This document shows, one piece after another, positions 1-9,485 of a stretch of 64,000 nt of DNA. This DNA comes from CAVOHU01 sp963817885 (GTDB lineage: Bacteria; Acidobacteriota; Vicinamibacteria; Vicinamibacterales; JAKQTR01). Position numbers and translations under genes: made by a program. The notes beneath the pieces were generated by a model that worked only from the letters and a program-made list of their open reading frames with translations, did not search any database and was not told the origin of the DNA. Location of the stretch: the NCBI GenBank assembly GCA_963817885.1, contig CAWFQE010000012.1, positions 372,001 to 436,000 on the forward strand. The letters run 5' to 3'. Position 1 is the first letter of the stretch. The number at the start of each line of letters is the position of its first letter.

Positions 1-926
1 TCCGATGGCGGCGCTTCCTCGGCCCGGTCGAGCCCCATGTCATCCCACGCTGCCGGGTCGTCGAGGGACTCCAGGTGGGTGGCCACGTTGACGCCGGGCA
101 GCGCGCGGCGTATATCCGCCTCGATCCGCTCCAGCCACTGGTGGCCGGTCTGCACCGTCCACCCGCCGGGCACCAGGACGTGCAGCGAGACAAACCTCCG
201 CGACCCCGCCTGTCGTGTGCGGATGGCGTGAAACTGGATGCCGCGTTCGTGATAGCCCGCCAGCGCGGCGGTCAGCGCGTCGATCTCGTGCCGGGCGATG
301 GCCGTGTCCATCAGACCCAGCACCGACTTGCGCACGATCTTCACACCGGTCCAGACGATGTTCCCGGCGACGATGATGGCGGTCAGCGGGTCCAGGCGCT
401 GCCAGCCCGTAATCCACACGAGGCCGACGCCGACCAGCACGCCACCCGAGGTCCACACATCGGTGAGGAGGTGCTTGGCATTGGCTTCGAGCGTGATCGA
501 GTCGTGCTGCCTGGCCGCCCGAGCGAGGATCAGCGCCACCCCGAGGTTGATCGCCGACGCGCCCACTGACACGGCCAGGCCGAGGCCGATTTGGTCGAGA
601 GGGCGGGGCGAGATGAGGCGTTCGACCGCCGCGAAGGCGATGCTGATCGCCGCAAGCAGGATGAGGGTCCCCTCGACGCCGCTCGAGAAGTACTCCGCCT
701 TGCCGTGGCCGAACTTGTGGTCGTCGTCCTCGGGACGGGCCGCGATGGTGAGCATCCCGAGGGCCATCATGGCGCCGATCAGATTGACCACCGACTCCAG
801 GGCGTCCGACAGGAGACCGACCGATCCGGTCAGCAGGTACGCGAACGTCTTGAGGACGATAGTCGTGCAGGCCGCGGCGATCGACAGCCACGCGAATCGC
901 CTGAGCGTGGATCGGGGCGTATTCAC
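1..926 (-). CDS. Cation diffusion facilitator (CDF) family metal efflux protein, 3' end cut by the window
   Basis: Inner-membrane divalent cation/proton antiporter of the CDF family. The frame stays open from a GTG at 926 to the window edge, about 308 codons, so nearly the whole of a roughly 300-residue family member is visible. Hydrophobic helices begin near residue 10. Motif SDALES (about 40-45) sits in the second helix and HLLTD (His152, Asp156) in the fifth; together they match the family's intramembrane metal site, and HKFGHGK (70-76) is the usual His-rich cytosolic loop. A soluble C-terminal domain of about 90 residues follows. The GTG start overlaps the stop of the upstream glycosyltransferase by 4 bases, so the two are probably translationally coupled. 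Substrate metal cannot be told from sequence. Confidence 0.9.
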   Translation of the reverse strand, partial: MNTPRSTLRRFAWLSIAAACTTIVLKTFAYLLTGSVGLLSDALESVVNLIGAMMALGMLTIAARPEDDDHKFGHGKAEYFSSGVEGTLILLAAISIAFAAVERLISPRPLDQIGLGLAVSVGASAINLGVALILARAARQHDSITLEANAKHLLTDVWTSGGVLVGVGLVWITGWQRLDPLTAIIVAGNIVWTGVKIVRKSVLGLMDTAIARHEIDALTAALAGYHERGIQFHAIRTRQAGSRRFVSLHVLVPGGWTVQTGHQWLERIEADIRRALPGVNVATHLESLDDPAAWDDMGLDRAEEAPPS

Positions 927-2059
927 AACCGCGTCCCCGCCGCGCGCAGGATCGCCCTGGAGGCGACCTCGGCGCCATTGGTGGCGGGAGCGTGCGCGGG
1001 AGCGGGCTGTGCCAGCACACGGTCCAGGGCGCCGGCCCAGCGCCCCGCGAGCAGGTGGTCGTGGTCGATGTACTCGCAGCGCAGGAATCGGGGCATGGCC
1101 TCCACCAGGATGTCGTATTCCGCGAACGGTCCGCGGGATGTGTAGACGATCGCGGCGCCGTTGGCCAGGCACTCGGCGATGATGCCGTAGCCCGGCTTGG
1201 TGACGACTACGTCGGCGGCCCGCACGAGATCCTCGTACCGCAGGCCGGACGCGTAGATTTCACGGTCCGGCAGCACGGTCACACCGTCCGGAACGCTGCC
1301 GTCGATCCTGAGTGCGTGACCCGTGGTGACGACATGGTACCCCGGAACGCTTCCGAGCGATCGGAGATCGAGCCCCGAGATGCCGAGGCCTCCGAAGGAC
1401 GCCAACACCATGCGGCAGCCGGGCCTGACGCCGATCTGGTCGCGCACCTGATCGGGAGCGCGGGTGGAATGGCGCGCGACGAACGGCACGTCGATGACGG
1501 GACACCGCCAGCCCTCGAACCCTCCCCACATCGGCAGACGAAGCGCGAGCGCAGCGCTCGAGTATGCCCGGCGAATGCCCGGACCCAGGTCAGGCGCCAG
1601 CCGCCGCACTTCGGCATACGCCTCGTAGATCCAGTCCCACGTGAAGTTCCCGACACCGACCGCAGGAACCCCGGCGAGCGCGGCTGCGGCAAAGGCGAGC
1701 GGCGGAATGTCGCCCACCACGACGGTGGCGCCGGCATCCTCGAGCAGGCGCGCTTCAACCGCCGCCCGGTCGGCGAGGTGCTCCTGAAACTGCCAGGCCT
1801 CGCGCAGCGTCGCTTCGACGTCGAGATGCAGGCTGTCGGTCTGTATCACTCCCGTATCACAGCGCGCCGGCTGGTATGCGGCCGATCCGCGCAGGGTGAG
1901 ATCGAAGAGCCAGCGCGCCGCCGACGTCCGCACCACGACACGGAGGCCGGGCGCCTCCTGTTGAAGGGCGTTGATGACTTCGATCGCGCGCGAGGCGTGG
2001 CCGAACCCGTGCCCGGAGATGTAGAAAACGGCGGTCTGTCCGGCCATGGCCTGCGGCAC
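923..2059 (-). CDS. Glycosyltransferase of the MurG/GT-B type
   Basis: Predicted GT-B nucleotide-sugar glycosyltransferase, 378 residues. The N-terminal strand is followed by GHGFGHASR (about 16-24), a glycine/His loop seen in UGT-like enzymes and in the N-terminal half of plant arabinokinases. The C-terminal half has the acceptor/donor pattern TKPGYGIIAE, the typical nucleotide-sugar binding segment near residue 285. No signal peptide or membrane helix is obvious, so it is probably cytosolic or peripheral. GTG at 2059 is the longest start; an ATG at 2047 lies closer to the first conserved strand and is equally plausible. It lies 37 bp after the ChaN-like gene and overlaps the CDF gene. Donor and acceptor are unknown. 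Confidence 0.75.
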   Translation of the reverse strand: MPQAMAGQTAVFYISGHGFGHASRAIEVINALQQEAPGLRVVVRTSAARWLFDLTLRGSAAYQPARCDTGVIQTDSLHLDVEATLREAWQFQEHLADRAAVEARLLEDAGATVVVGDIPPLAFAAAALAGVPAVGVGNFTWDWIYEAYAEVRRLAPDLGPGIRRAYSSAALALRLPMWGGFEGWRCPVIDVPFVARHSTRAPDQVRDQIGVRPGCRMVLASFGGLGISGLDLRSLGSVPGYHVVTTGHALRIDGSVPDGVTVLPDREIYASGLRYEDLVRAADVVVTKPGYGIIAECLANGAAIVYTSRGPFAEYDILVEAMPRFLRCEYIDHDHLLAGRWAGALDRVLAQPAPAHAPATNGAEVASRAILRAAGTRL

Positions 2060-2096
2060 GCCTTCGGGATGTCGCCTCCGAAACCCCGGTCGGGCG

Positions 2097-3344
2097 CTAC
2101 TTCATGTCGCCATCCGGCTTTGGCAGCGTACGGCGAAACACGAGCGTCAGCGTGAGGTTCTCGCTGCCACGCCGTACGACGAGCGCGGAGGAATCGGCCC
2201 ACCGGCGTTCCGACATGAGGCGATTGAGGGTCTCGCGATCCTTGAGCGGCGTACCGTCCATCGACACGAGGACGTCGCCGACCTTCACGCCTGCCTTTGC
2301 CCCGGTCGAGTCCTTGGGCACGTCGATGACGACCATCGGCGTCGGTCCCGCCTGGTCGCGGGTCGAGAAGCCGAGCGAGGGATAGAGCGGATCCTCTTCG
2401 GGCGGAAGGCCCCAGATGTAGTCCGCGTAGGACGCCTGGACGTCGCCGGTCGGGTGTCCCGACGCATCAGCGACCGCGATCGGGATCACCGACGCCATCT
2501 TGCCGTCGTACCAGAGCGCGGCCTGCCGCTGAATTCCCAGGCCGTATGCCACGTGGCCCGATCCGATCAGCACGACCATGATGGTCTTGGGCCCGCCGTA
2601 TTTCTTGAGCGCCTGCACGGCGTTGTAGCCCATCGAGGCGTCCCACGTGCACTGGGCCGCGAACATGCCGTCGAACATCTGGGCGTTCATGGTGTGCATC
2701 ATGCTGTCATCGCCCGCGAAGAACGCCCTGAACAGGCGCTTGTGCTCGTCGTTGTTCGTGTCGATCTTCGGCGGAATCGCCGCGGCCTCCTGCGGCGTGA
2801 GGTTCTGGAAGCCCTTCTTGCGGACCGCCGTCACGACCTCGCGCGGCGTGTTGACGGCGAACATGCGGATCTTGTGTTCACGCGCGAACAGGAAGATGTC
2901 GCGGTAGTAGTACCAGTGATAGCCCCAGTTCTTGTACCAGTGCGACTTCACCAGGAAGTCGAACTCGCTCTCCTTGGACCTGTTCCACACGTCCAGCGCG
3001 GCCTGCTCGGTGTACGGGTACATCTCGAGGCCGATGAGCACGTCGCGGCCGCGCTTTTGCAGCTCGCTGATCACCTGGTACTGCACCCGGTGGAACGCCA
3101 TGTCCGTGTGGCTCTCGCCGATGAACACGACCTTCACATCGTCCAGCTTCGCCGCCAGCTCACTGGGCGTCAGGACGCTTCCAGACGAGGTGTCGGTGAT
3201 CGCATCGAGCGCGATTGACACCGTCTTGTCCTTGCGTGCCGGGTCGCCGATGGGCAAATGCAGGGCATCCTGGGCACTCGCGATCCCGGAACACGCGAAA
3301 ACAGCCGCCATCGTTGTCAGTCCGCGAAAGAAGTTTCGGCGCAT
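2097..3344 (-). CDS. Secreted ChaN/Tiki-superfamily (haem-binding uptake) protein with C-terminal PDZ domain
   Basis: 415 residues. An N-terminal signal peptide (to about residue 24, ending ASAQ) is followed by a ChaN-like domain: FIGESHTD at 75-81 and a later GSGHVAYG carry the conserved His/Glu residues of the EreA/ChaN/Tiki fold, which in ChaN bind haem iron and in Tiki form a metalloprotease centre. The last roughly 85 residues are a PDZ domain (GAKAGVKVGDVLVSMDG). The start at 3344 is supported by GAGGAG just upstream. The gene follows the M1-M28-PDZ peptidase by 22 bp, so two adjacent genes of one operon each end in a PDZ domain. Whether it binds haem or cleaves protein cannot be decided from sequence. 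Confidence 0.8.
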   Translation of the reverse strand: MRRNFFRGLTTMAAVFACSGIASAQDALHLPIGDPARKDKTVSIALDAITDTSSGSVLTPSELAAKLDDVKVVFIGESHTDMAFHRVQYQVISELQKRGRDVLIGLEMYPYTEQAALDVWNRSKESEFDFLVKSHWYKNWGYHWYYYRDIFLFAREHKIRMFAVNTPREVVTAVRKKGFQNLTPQEAAAIPPKIDTNNDEHKRLFRAFFAGDDSMMHTMNAQMFDGMFAAQCTWDASMGYNAVQALKKYGGPKTIMVVLIGSGHVAYGLGIQRQAALWYDGKMASVIPIAVADASGHPTGDVQASYADYIWGLPPEEDPLYPSLGFSTRDQAGPTPMVVIDVPKDSTGAKAGVKVGDVLVSMDGTPLKDRETLNRLMSERRWADSSALVVRRGSENLTLTLVFRRTLPKPDGDMK

Positions 3345-3366
3345 GCGCTCCTCGGGGATGTGGACC

Positions 3367-6300
3367 TTACCGCTCGGCCAATGTGACCGACAGCCGGATT
3401 TCCTTGCCCGACCGCTGAATCACGACATCGACCGTCTGACCAGGTGTCAGTGTACGAAGGATATCCGAGAACCCCTGCAGGTTGGCAACGGCCTTCCCCG
3501 CGATCGAGGTCAGGATGTCACCTTCGAGCAGACCGGCCTTCGCCGCAGGTGAGTCCGGCGTGGTGCCGCTGACGCGGACACCGGGACCTGCAAACGCGAA
3601 ATCCGGAACGGTACCGAACGCGACGCGGCGGGCGGGGGGCTGCCCTGCGGGGGCGGCCGGCGGGACGGCGCCAGGCGCCCGCGACGGCGCGGCGGCGGGT
3701 TTGAGCGTGCTGGTCAGCGGTTCGACCCGCTCCGCGAGGTAGACGACCCCTTCCTGGACGAAGGCGGCGACCTTCACGAGACCGGCCGCGTCGATCTTGT
3801 CCGGCGTGTCGCCCGGCCGGTGGTAATCGGCGTGAGCGGCGGTGAAGATCTGGACCGCGGGAACGCCCCGCTCGGTGAAGCTGGCCTGGTCAGACCCGTC
3901 CACCGCTTCGGGCACATTGCGGCTGTCCACCCCGGTCACGAATCCCGCGCCGCGGAAGATGTGCTGCCATTCAGTCGCCGACCCGGTGCCGAGCACCGAC
4001 AGCTTCTGCGATCCGAGCCGGCCTACGGTATCCAGGTTGATGACGCCCATGATCCCGTCGAGCGGCCCGACCGGGTGATCGACGTAGTACTTCGATCCCA
4101 GCCTTCCCGCTTCCTCGGCGGTGAACGCCACGAAGACCACGGTCCGCTGCGGCTTCTCGGCGGCGCCAAGCGCACGGGCCAGCTCGAGCATCACCGCGAC
4201 ACCGCTTGCGTTGTCATCCGCCCCGGGGTGGACCTTGCCCTCGTCTCCTTTGCGGACGTCAGGCCATCCGAGACCCAGGTGATCGTAATGGGCCGAGACG
4301 ATGACCGTCTGGCCCTTCCACTCGGGCCGCGTGCCGGGCAGGATGCCAATGACGTTGGCCACCTGGTGCGGCTGTCCGTCCTCGCCACGGGCTACCTGGA
4401 ACGACTGGAGATAGGTGCCTTGATCTCCGCCTGGCGCGAGCCCCGCCGCTGCGAACTTCTCCGCGATGTACTTCCCGGCCGCCTCGAGTCCACGGCTGCC
4501 GAGCCCGCGTCCCATCAACTCGTCCGAGGCGAGATAGTTGACGTGCTCGGCCATGGCCCGTTGCGAGAAGACTGGCGGCAGATCCGCCAGCGCCTTTCGC
4601 TTGTCGGGAGCGAGAGCGGGAAGGGGAGTCGTTCGCGAATCAGCCGGTCTGAGGTCCACGCGAAGCGGTGAGTCGGATTCCTGCCACTGGCCCTTGACCG
4701 TGTTGACCGGCTCATCACCCTCGAAACCCAGGAACGAGTACTTGCCGTAGTGCGGAAGCTTGCGTCCGAGGCCCGGCCCCGCCTTCAGCGGATCGACGAC
4801 GATCCAGCCGACCGCCTTGTCCATGCCCGACGGGTGACGCGTCGTGAGGACCAGGGTGTGGCCGGCATAGGCCACCCGATCCCCGTCCATCTCGAGGCCT
4901 TGAGGCGTCAGCCGCAGGCCTGCCTGTTTCGAGAACAGTCGTTCTGCGAATCGATTCAGCCGCCCCAGCAGCCACACTGACCGCGCAGGAGGTAGAGCGC
5001 TGACCTCCAAGTCGAGCCTGACCTCGATGGCGTGGCCCGGACTCTGCCAGCCCGCCATCAACTCGCGGTATGCCCTGACTTCACCCGGATCGGAAATCGA
5101 CGGAAGGAGCGCCAGGATCGTCGGTTCGCCGAACAGCTGACCGATGGACGGGGGTGTTTCGCGAGGATCGAGCCGGCGGAACACGTCGAAGCGGGGATCG
5201 ACATTGAGCGCCACCGGCCGGACGGCCGAGGCGATCGTAAACGCCTGCTCGGCGCCCTCCAGCCGCACGATCTGCGTCACCTCGCTGCCCTCGGTCTGGA
5301 GGACAACGGGGACCTGGAGGATGAACGGTTTGCCCTTCTGGGTCTGGCGGAGGGTGGCGTGGACCGTGAAATACCCTGGACCTCCTTCGACGGCCGGGGT
5401 GCCTGGCGTCACCGCCAGCTCGGGAGCGCCAGGGCGCGTGATCAGGTCGTCGAACAGCCAGCCGAGGGACGTGCCGGTGACCTCCTCGGCCGTGTGCTGG
5501 AGGTCGCGGAACGTCGCCCTCTTTCCCAGGAAGTCTCGATAGAAGCGCGCCAGCACCTTGCGGAAGGCCTCGTCGCCGATCGCGCGACGCAGCATGTGGT
5601 CGCCCATCAGCGCCTTGCCGTAGCCCACCGCTTCCTCGGCCGCGCTGGAGCGGGCGCGGAATTCCGAGAGCGGGAAATCGCGTCCCGAGTTCACGTAGTC
5701 CCGGTATTTCTGAAGGGTGGACCGCCGGTACTCGTCGCCCGTGCCCCGCTGCTCGGCAATGAGATGATCGGCGAGGTAGGCGGTGAGGCCCTCGGACCAG
5801 TTGCCGGATTGATAGTCCACGAAGACGGAGTTCCCCCACCAGTTGTGCAGGATCTCGTGGGGGAACGACGAGTTGATGATGAACGGGAAACGGATGATTT
5901 CGGGCCCCAGCAGGGTGAAGGTCGGCATGCCGTAGCCGGTTTCCCAGAAGTTCTCGACCAGCGCGAACTTGCCGTACGGGTAGGGCCCGATGAGCGCGCG
6001 GTACATCTCGAGGTACTGGGCGGTGGCCGCCAGGTATTTCCCGGCCAGCGAGGCGTCGGGCTCGTGAAGGTAGACGAGCGTCTCGACCGCCCCGGCCTTG
6101 TCCTGGAAGATCTGCAGCGGTCCGCCGACCAGGTAGATCTCGTCCATGGCTCCGGCCGAGTCCCAGTTGGCGCGGCCTTGATCGTCGCGCGAGGTCCCGT
6201 TGCCCTGGCTGATGAGGTGCCAGTCCGGCGGATCGAACACGCTCAGCGTAAAGGTCACCAGCGAGTCGTCGAACTTCGGATACCAGAATGAAGACGCGGC

Positions 6301-6774
6301 CAGGTACACGCCTTTCGGGTCGATCAGGCCGGGCGTGTCGCGAAACCCGCGCGTGTACTGTTCCTTCTCATCCGAAAGCGGGACGTTGATGGGCCCTTCG
6401 TAGGTGAGCGTGAAGGTCGGTGACTGGAGACCGTTCTTGACGCGGTAGTGCTTCACCTTCAGCCGGCCGTCGCCGCCGGGCACCTCGCCGGGTGCGCCCG
6501 CGGTTCCGCGCAGTTCCTCGACCGGGGGCGTCGACCTGGTGATGGTCAGCTGGTCGTTCAGCGCAAAGTCCCACTGATCGACCCTGTTGCCCCTGGGAAA
6601 GATGATCTGGTCGGTGACGCTCAGGTGGTGTGTGGCCGGGTCGATCCGGACGTCGAGGACGTGATGCAGCAGGTCGCCGGGCTCGGGCTGCCACTGGGCC
6701 AGCACCTGCTCAGGGCCCGGCCCTCCCAGGCCAGCCAGCACGAAGAGCGACACGACGGCCCGCGAGATCCGCAT
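3367..6774 (-). CDS. Secreted double metallopeptidase: M1-like domain, M28 aminopeptidase domain and PDZ domain
   Basis: 1135 residues with a signal peptide (cleavage near Ala26). The first half is an M1/gluzincin-type module with HEILH at 306-310 and the downstream Glu328 (NWSEGL), the expected zinc ligands. The second half, from about 739, is an M28 zinc aminopeptidase: HYDH (about 829), GADDNASG (about 852), EE (887-888), NLDTVG (about 914) and a final His near 984 supply a complete di-zinc site. A Pro/Ala-rich linker leads to a terminal PDZ domain (about 1060-1135). The frame is open upstream to 7563, but that part only shadows the rhomboid gene; the start at 6774 has a strong AAAGGAG six bases upstream. 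Probably a periplasmic or secreted peptide-degrading enzyme. Confidence 0.88.
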   Translation of the reverse strand: MRISRAVVSLFVLAGLGGPGPEQVLAQWQPEPGDLLHHVLDVRIDPATHHLSVTDQIIFPRGNRVDQWDFALNDQLTITRSTPPVEELRGTAGAPGEVPGGDGRLKVKHYRVKNGLQSPTFTLTYEGPINVPLSDEKEQYTRGFRDTPGLIDPKGVYLAASSFWYPKFDDSLVTFTLSVFDPPDWHLISQGNGTSRDDQGRANWDSAGAMDEIYLVGGPLQIFQDKAGAVETLVYLHEPDASLAGKYLAATAQYLEMYRALIGPYPYGKFALVENFWETGYGMPTFTLLGPEIIRFPFIINSSFPHEILHNWWGNSVFVDYQSGNWSEGLTAYLADHLIAEQRGTGDEYRRSTLQKYRDYVNSGRDFPLSEFRARSSAAEEAVGYGKALMGDHMLRRAIGDEAFRKVLARFYRDFLGKRATFRDLQHTAEEVTGTSLGWLFDDLITRPGAPELAVTPGTPAVEGGPGYFTVHATLRQTQKGKPFILQVPVVLQTEGSEVTQIVRLEGAEQAFTIASAVRPVALNVDPRFDVFRRLDPRETPPSIGQLFGEPTILALLPSISDPGEVRAYRELMAGWQSPGHAIEVRLDLEVSALPPARSVWLLGRLNRFAERLFSKQAGLRLTPQGLEMDGDRVAYAGHTLVLTTRHPSGMDKAVGWIVVDPLKAGPGLGRKLPHYGKYSFLGFEGDEPVNTVKGQWQESDSPLRVDLRPADSRTTPLPALAPDKRKALADLPPVFSQRAMAEHVNYLASDELMGRGLGSRGLEAAGKYIAEKFAAAGLAPGGDQGTYLQSFQVARGEDGQPHQVANVIGILPGTRPEWKGQTVIVSAHYDHLGLGWPDVRKGDEGKVHPGADDNASGVAVMLELARALGAAEKPQRTVVFVAFTAEEAGRLGSKYYVDHPVGPLDGIMGVINLDTVGRLGSQKLSVLGTGSATEWQHIFRGAGFVTGVDSRNVPEAVDGSDQASFTERGVPAVQIFTAAHADYHRPGDTPDKIDAAGLVKVAAFVQEGVVYLAERVEPLTSTLKPAAAPSRAPGAVPPAAPAGQPPARRVAFGTVPDFAFAGPGVRVSGTTPDSPAAKAGLLEGDILTSIAGKAVANLQGFSDILRTLTPGQTVDVVIQRSGKEIRLSVTLAER

Positions 6775-6803
6775 CCGTACTCCTTTCAGCACCATGTGCC
6801 GAT

Positions 6804-7469
6804 TCACTGGCTCCACCATTCCGGCCGCACGCGCTCGGGCCGGCGGAACACGAAGATCATCCCGGCGCCGACGAGGAATCCCGCGATGTGCGCCCAGAAC
6901 GCGATGCCTCCAGAGGCGGCGTCGGCGCGTCCCATCGTGCCCATGCCGCTCAGCAGCTGCAGCACGAACCAGAACCCGAGAAAGAGGATGGCCGGCACCT
7001 CGATGAGCTCGACGAACACGAACAACGGGATGAGCGTGAGGATGCGGGACCGCGGGTAGAGCACGAAGTAGGCGCCCATCACACCGGCGATGGCTCCGCT
7101 GGCGCCAACGGTGGGGACCGTCGAGAGCGGGTTGGAGAGGACATGCGCCAGTCCCGCCACGATGCCGCAGCCGAGATAAAAGACCACGAAACGCGCGTGT
7201 CCGACGCGGTCTTCGACGTTGTCGCCGAAGATCCAGAGGTAGAGCATGTTGCCAATCAGGTGAATCCACCCGCCGTGGAGGAACATTGACGAGACGAGCG
7301 TTGGCAGGGCAAAGCCGGCCGGCACCATGCTCCACGTGTATAGGAAGTCGATCGAGTCTCTCTGCGGAAGCGTCTGCTGGTAGAGAAATACCAGAACGTT
7401 GGCCGCAATGAGGCTGACCGTGACGTACGGCGTGGTCCGCGAGGGAATGATGTCCCGCAACGGGATCAT
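6804..7469 (-). CDS. Rhomboid family intramembrane serine protease
   Basis: 221-residue polytopic membrane protein. The family active site is present: GASGAIAG holds the catalytic Ser and AHIAGFLVG the catalytic His; HGGWIHLIGNM and the downstream Asn match the L1 loop and oxyanion helix. It cleaves membrane substrates inside or next to the bilayer; its substrate is unknown. A longer reading to 7538 exists, but the start at 7469 (protein begins MIPLRDIIPS) fits the family, where IPLRD marks the N-terminus. It is probably first in the minus-strand run and is 29 bp from the double peptidase gene. Its promoter region faces the divergent zinc-ribbon gene at 7600. Confidence 0.92.
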   Translation of the reverse strand: MIPLRDIIPSRTTPYVTVSLIAANVLVFLYQQTLPQRDSIDFLYTWSMVPAGFALPTLVSSMFLHGGWIHLIGNMLYLWIFGDNVEDRVGHARFVVFYLGCGIVAGLAHVLSNPLSTVPTVGASGAIAGVMGAYFVLYPRSRILTLIPLFVFVELIEVPAILFLGFWFVLQLLSGMGTMGRADAASGGIAFWAHIAGFLVGAGMIFVFRRPERVRPEWWSQ

Positions 7470-7599
7470 CCCTGCAGTATATCGCCAGCCTGCTCCGGAG
7501 CCCGTTGCCCGGACCCGCGAGCGGCACGTATAATCCAACCCGGACAGGCGGCCTGCCGCTCAATCGGGGCGCAGGGCCGGCAGTCCTTCCGGGGGCGAT

Positions 7600-7875
7600 G
7601 TGATCTGCAGGCAGTGCGGAACGGAGATCGCCGACAAGGCAATCGTCTGCTATCGTTGTGGCCGCTCGACCACCGAGCCGGTGCGTCCACCCGGCGGCCC
7701 GCCGGCCCGGTCGATCTGGGGGACCCTGGTGTCGATCGCGTCGATCCTGGTCCTGATCGTTGCGGGCCTGTTCATGGGCACGGCGGCGACCGGAGAGATG
7801 CCGCGCGTGGTGGTCTGGGGCCTGGCGGCGCTCGGTGTGCTGATCCTCGGCTGGCGTCTACTCCGGAGAAGATGA
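7600..7875 (+). CDS. Small zinc-ribbon membrane protein
   Basis: 91 residues. A four-Cys zinc ribbon at the very N-terminus (CRQC at 3-6, CYRC at 17-20) is followed by a Pro-rich linker, two hydrophobic segments (about 38-60 and 68-86) and a basic RRR end. This architecture, a cytosolic zinc ribbon on a two-helix anchor, is common and functionally undefined. GTG at 7600 is preceded by GGGGG. The stop overlaps the start region of the FHA-GAF-PP2C gene, so the two are probably one transcript and this protein could act in the same signalling path. Confidence 0.7.
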   Translation: MICRQCGTEIADKAIVCYRCGRSTTEPVRPPGGPPARSIWGTLVSIASILVLIVAGLFMGTAATGEMPRVVVWGLAALGVLILGWRLLRRR

Positions 7876-7877
7876 TC

Positions 7878-9485
7878 ATGGCCTCTCCACGCCTTGAAGT
7901 GAACGATCCGCTTGGCCGCCGCACCGTGCCGCTCGATCGGGACTCGGTCACGATCGGCCGGCGCAATGAGGCCGACGTCCGGTTGACGGGCACCGACGTG
8001 TCGCGCGACCACGCCGAGCTGGTCCGGGTGGCCGGGCATTTCGTGGTCAAGGACCACGGCTCCCGCTTCGGCACCTTCGTGAACGGCGAGCAGGTCGCCG
8101 ACCGCGAGCTGAAGCACGGCGATACGATCCGCTTCGGCCGGAGCGGCGGCAGCGAGGTCATCTTCCTGGCCGACGAGGACACGGTCAACATCAGCCGGGC
8201 CAGCTCGGCGGTGGGGGACCTGCGCCAGGTCGCCTCGCTGCTGGTCGGCCTTCGCGCGCTGGGGTCGGGGCGGGTCCTGGACGAAGTGCTGGCGATGGTG
8301 ATGGATTCCGCGATTGACGTGACCGGCGCGGAGCGCGGGTTCATCATGCTGGCCGGCCCGGACGGCGTGCTCGAGTTCAAGCTGGGCCGCGCGCGCGGCA
8401 AGGTGACGCTGCCGGGCCGCTCGTTCCAGACCAGCCGGAAGATTCCCGAAGAGGTCTTCGAGACGGGCGAGACCAAGATTGTGGCCGACCTGCTCGACGG
8501 CGATCTCGCCAGCGCCCACATGGGCACCGTCGCACTCGGCATCCGCCACGTGCTGTGTGTGCCGCTCGTCCTGGTCCGGTACGTCGAACAGGCGGAGGCC
8601 TCCGACGAGCAGAAGCGGATCGGCGTGCTCTACCTGGACAGCCGCGAGAAGGGATCCCTGCTCGCCCCGGTGACGCGCGGGGGCCTGGAGACGCTGGCGA
8701 CCGAGGCGGCCGTCGCCATCGAGAATGCCCGGCTCTACAAGGAGGCCGCCGAGAAGGCCAAGCTCGAGCACGAGTTGAGGATAGCCGCCGACATTCAGCA
8801 GGCGCTGATGCCCCAACCCCAGCATCGGGGCGCCTTCTTCGATGCGGCGGGCACCACCGTGCCGTGCCGATCGATTGGCGGGGACTTCTTCGACTACGTC
8901 GACCTGCCCGGCGACCGCGTGGGGTTCGCGCTCGGGGACGTCGCCGGCAAGGGCGCGCCCGCCGCGCTGCTCACCGCGATGATTCAGGGCATGTTCTCCA
9001 CGCAGACGGTGGCGGCCGAAGGGCCCGCCGCGGTCCTGGGGTCGATCAACCGCGCCCTGCTGCGCCGGTGCGTGGAGTCGCGTTTTGCCACGCTGCTCTA
9101 CGGCACGCTCGGGCCGGACGGCGTGCTGACCTACAGCAACGGCGGGCACAACCCCCCGTTCCTGATCGGGAAAAAAGGCGTGAAGCGGCTGGAAACGGGC
9201 GGCATGATCGTGGGACTCTTCGAGATGGCCACCTACGAGCAGGAATCCCTGACGCTCGAGCCTGGCGACACGCTGGTCGTGTTCAGCGACGGCGTCTCGG
9301 AAGCGCAGAGCGCGGCCGGCGAAGAGTTCGGCGAAGACCGGCTGCTGGCGAGCGTCGAGGCGAACCGCAGCGCGACGCCCGCCGAAATCCGGGACCGCCT
9401 GGTGGCATCGGTCCGCGAGTTCACGGCCGGCGCGACCCAGAGCGACGACATTACGGTGATGGTGCTCCGGTATGGATCAGCCTGA
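7878..9485 (+). CDS. FHA-GAF-PP2C (SpoIIE/RsbU-type) serine phosphatase
   Basis: 535 residues in three modules. FHA domain (about 1-95) with TIGRR, SRDHAEL and GTFVNG, for phospho-Thr binding. GAF domain (about 110-270) ending in AVAIENARLY, followed by a short coiled linker (KLEHELRIAADIQQALMP) typical before RsbU-type phosphatases. PP2C-like domain (about 300-535) with the metal-binding Asp residues in GGDFFDY, LGDVAGKG, SDGVSEA and SDDITVMVL. Such proteins dephosphorylate anti-sigma-factor antagonists in response to small ligands; no such partner is adjacent here. Two in-frame ATGs exist: 7872 overlaps the upstream stop, and 7878 has GGAGA at a better distance (8 bases) and is chosen. Confidence 0.9.
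   Translation: MASPRLEVNDPLGRRTVPLDRDSVTIGRRNEADVRLTGTDVSRDHAELVRVAGHFVVKDHGSRFGTFVNGEQVADRELKHGDTIRFGRSGGSEVIFLADEDTVNISRASSAVGDLRQVASLLVGLRALGSGRVLDEVLAMVMDSAIDVTGAERGFIMLAGPDGVLEFKLGRARGKVTLPGRSFQTSRKIPEEVFETGETKIVADLLDGDLASAHMGTVALGIRHVLCVPLVLVRYVEQAEASDEQKRIGVLYLDSREKGSLLAPVTRGGLETLATEAAVAIENARLYKEAAEKAKLEHELRIAADIQQALMPQPQHRGAFFDAAGTTVPCRSIGGDFFDYVDLPGDRVGFALGDVAGKGAPAALLTAMIQGMFSTQTVAAEGPAAVLGSINRALLRRCVESRFATLLYGTLGPDGVLTYSNGGHNPPFLIGKKGVKRLETGGMIVGLFEMATYEQESLTLEPGDTLVVFSDGVSEAQSAAGEEFGEDRLLASVEANRSATPAEIRDRLVASVREFTAGATQSDDITVMVLRYGSA

Noticed and set aside
6775..7563. Upstream extension of the M1-M28 gene by about 260 residues
   Set aside because: The extension runs antiparallel-free but out of frame through the rhomboid gene on the same strand, gives Arg/His-rich nonsense, and a strong ribosome site fixes the start at 6774.
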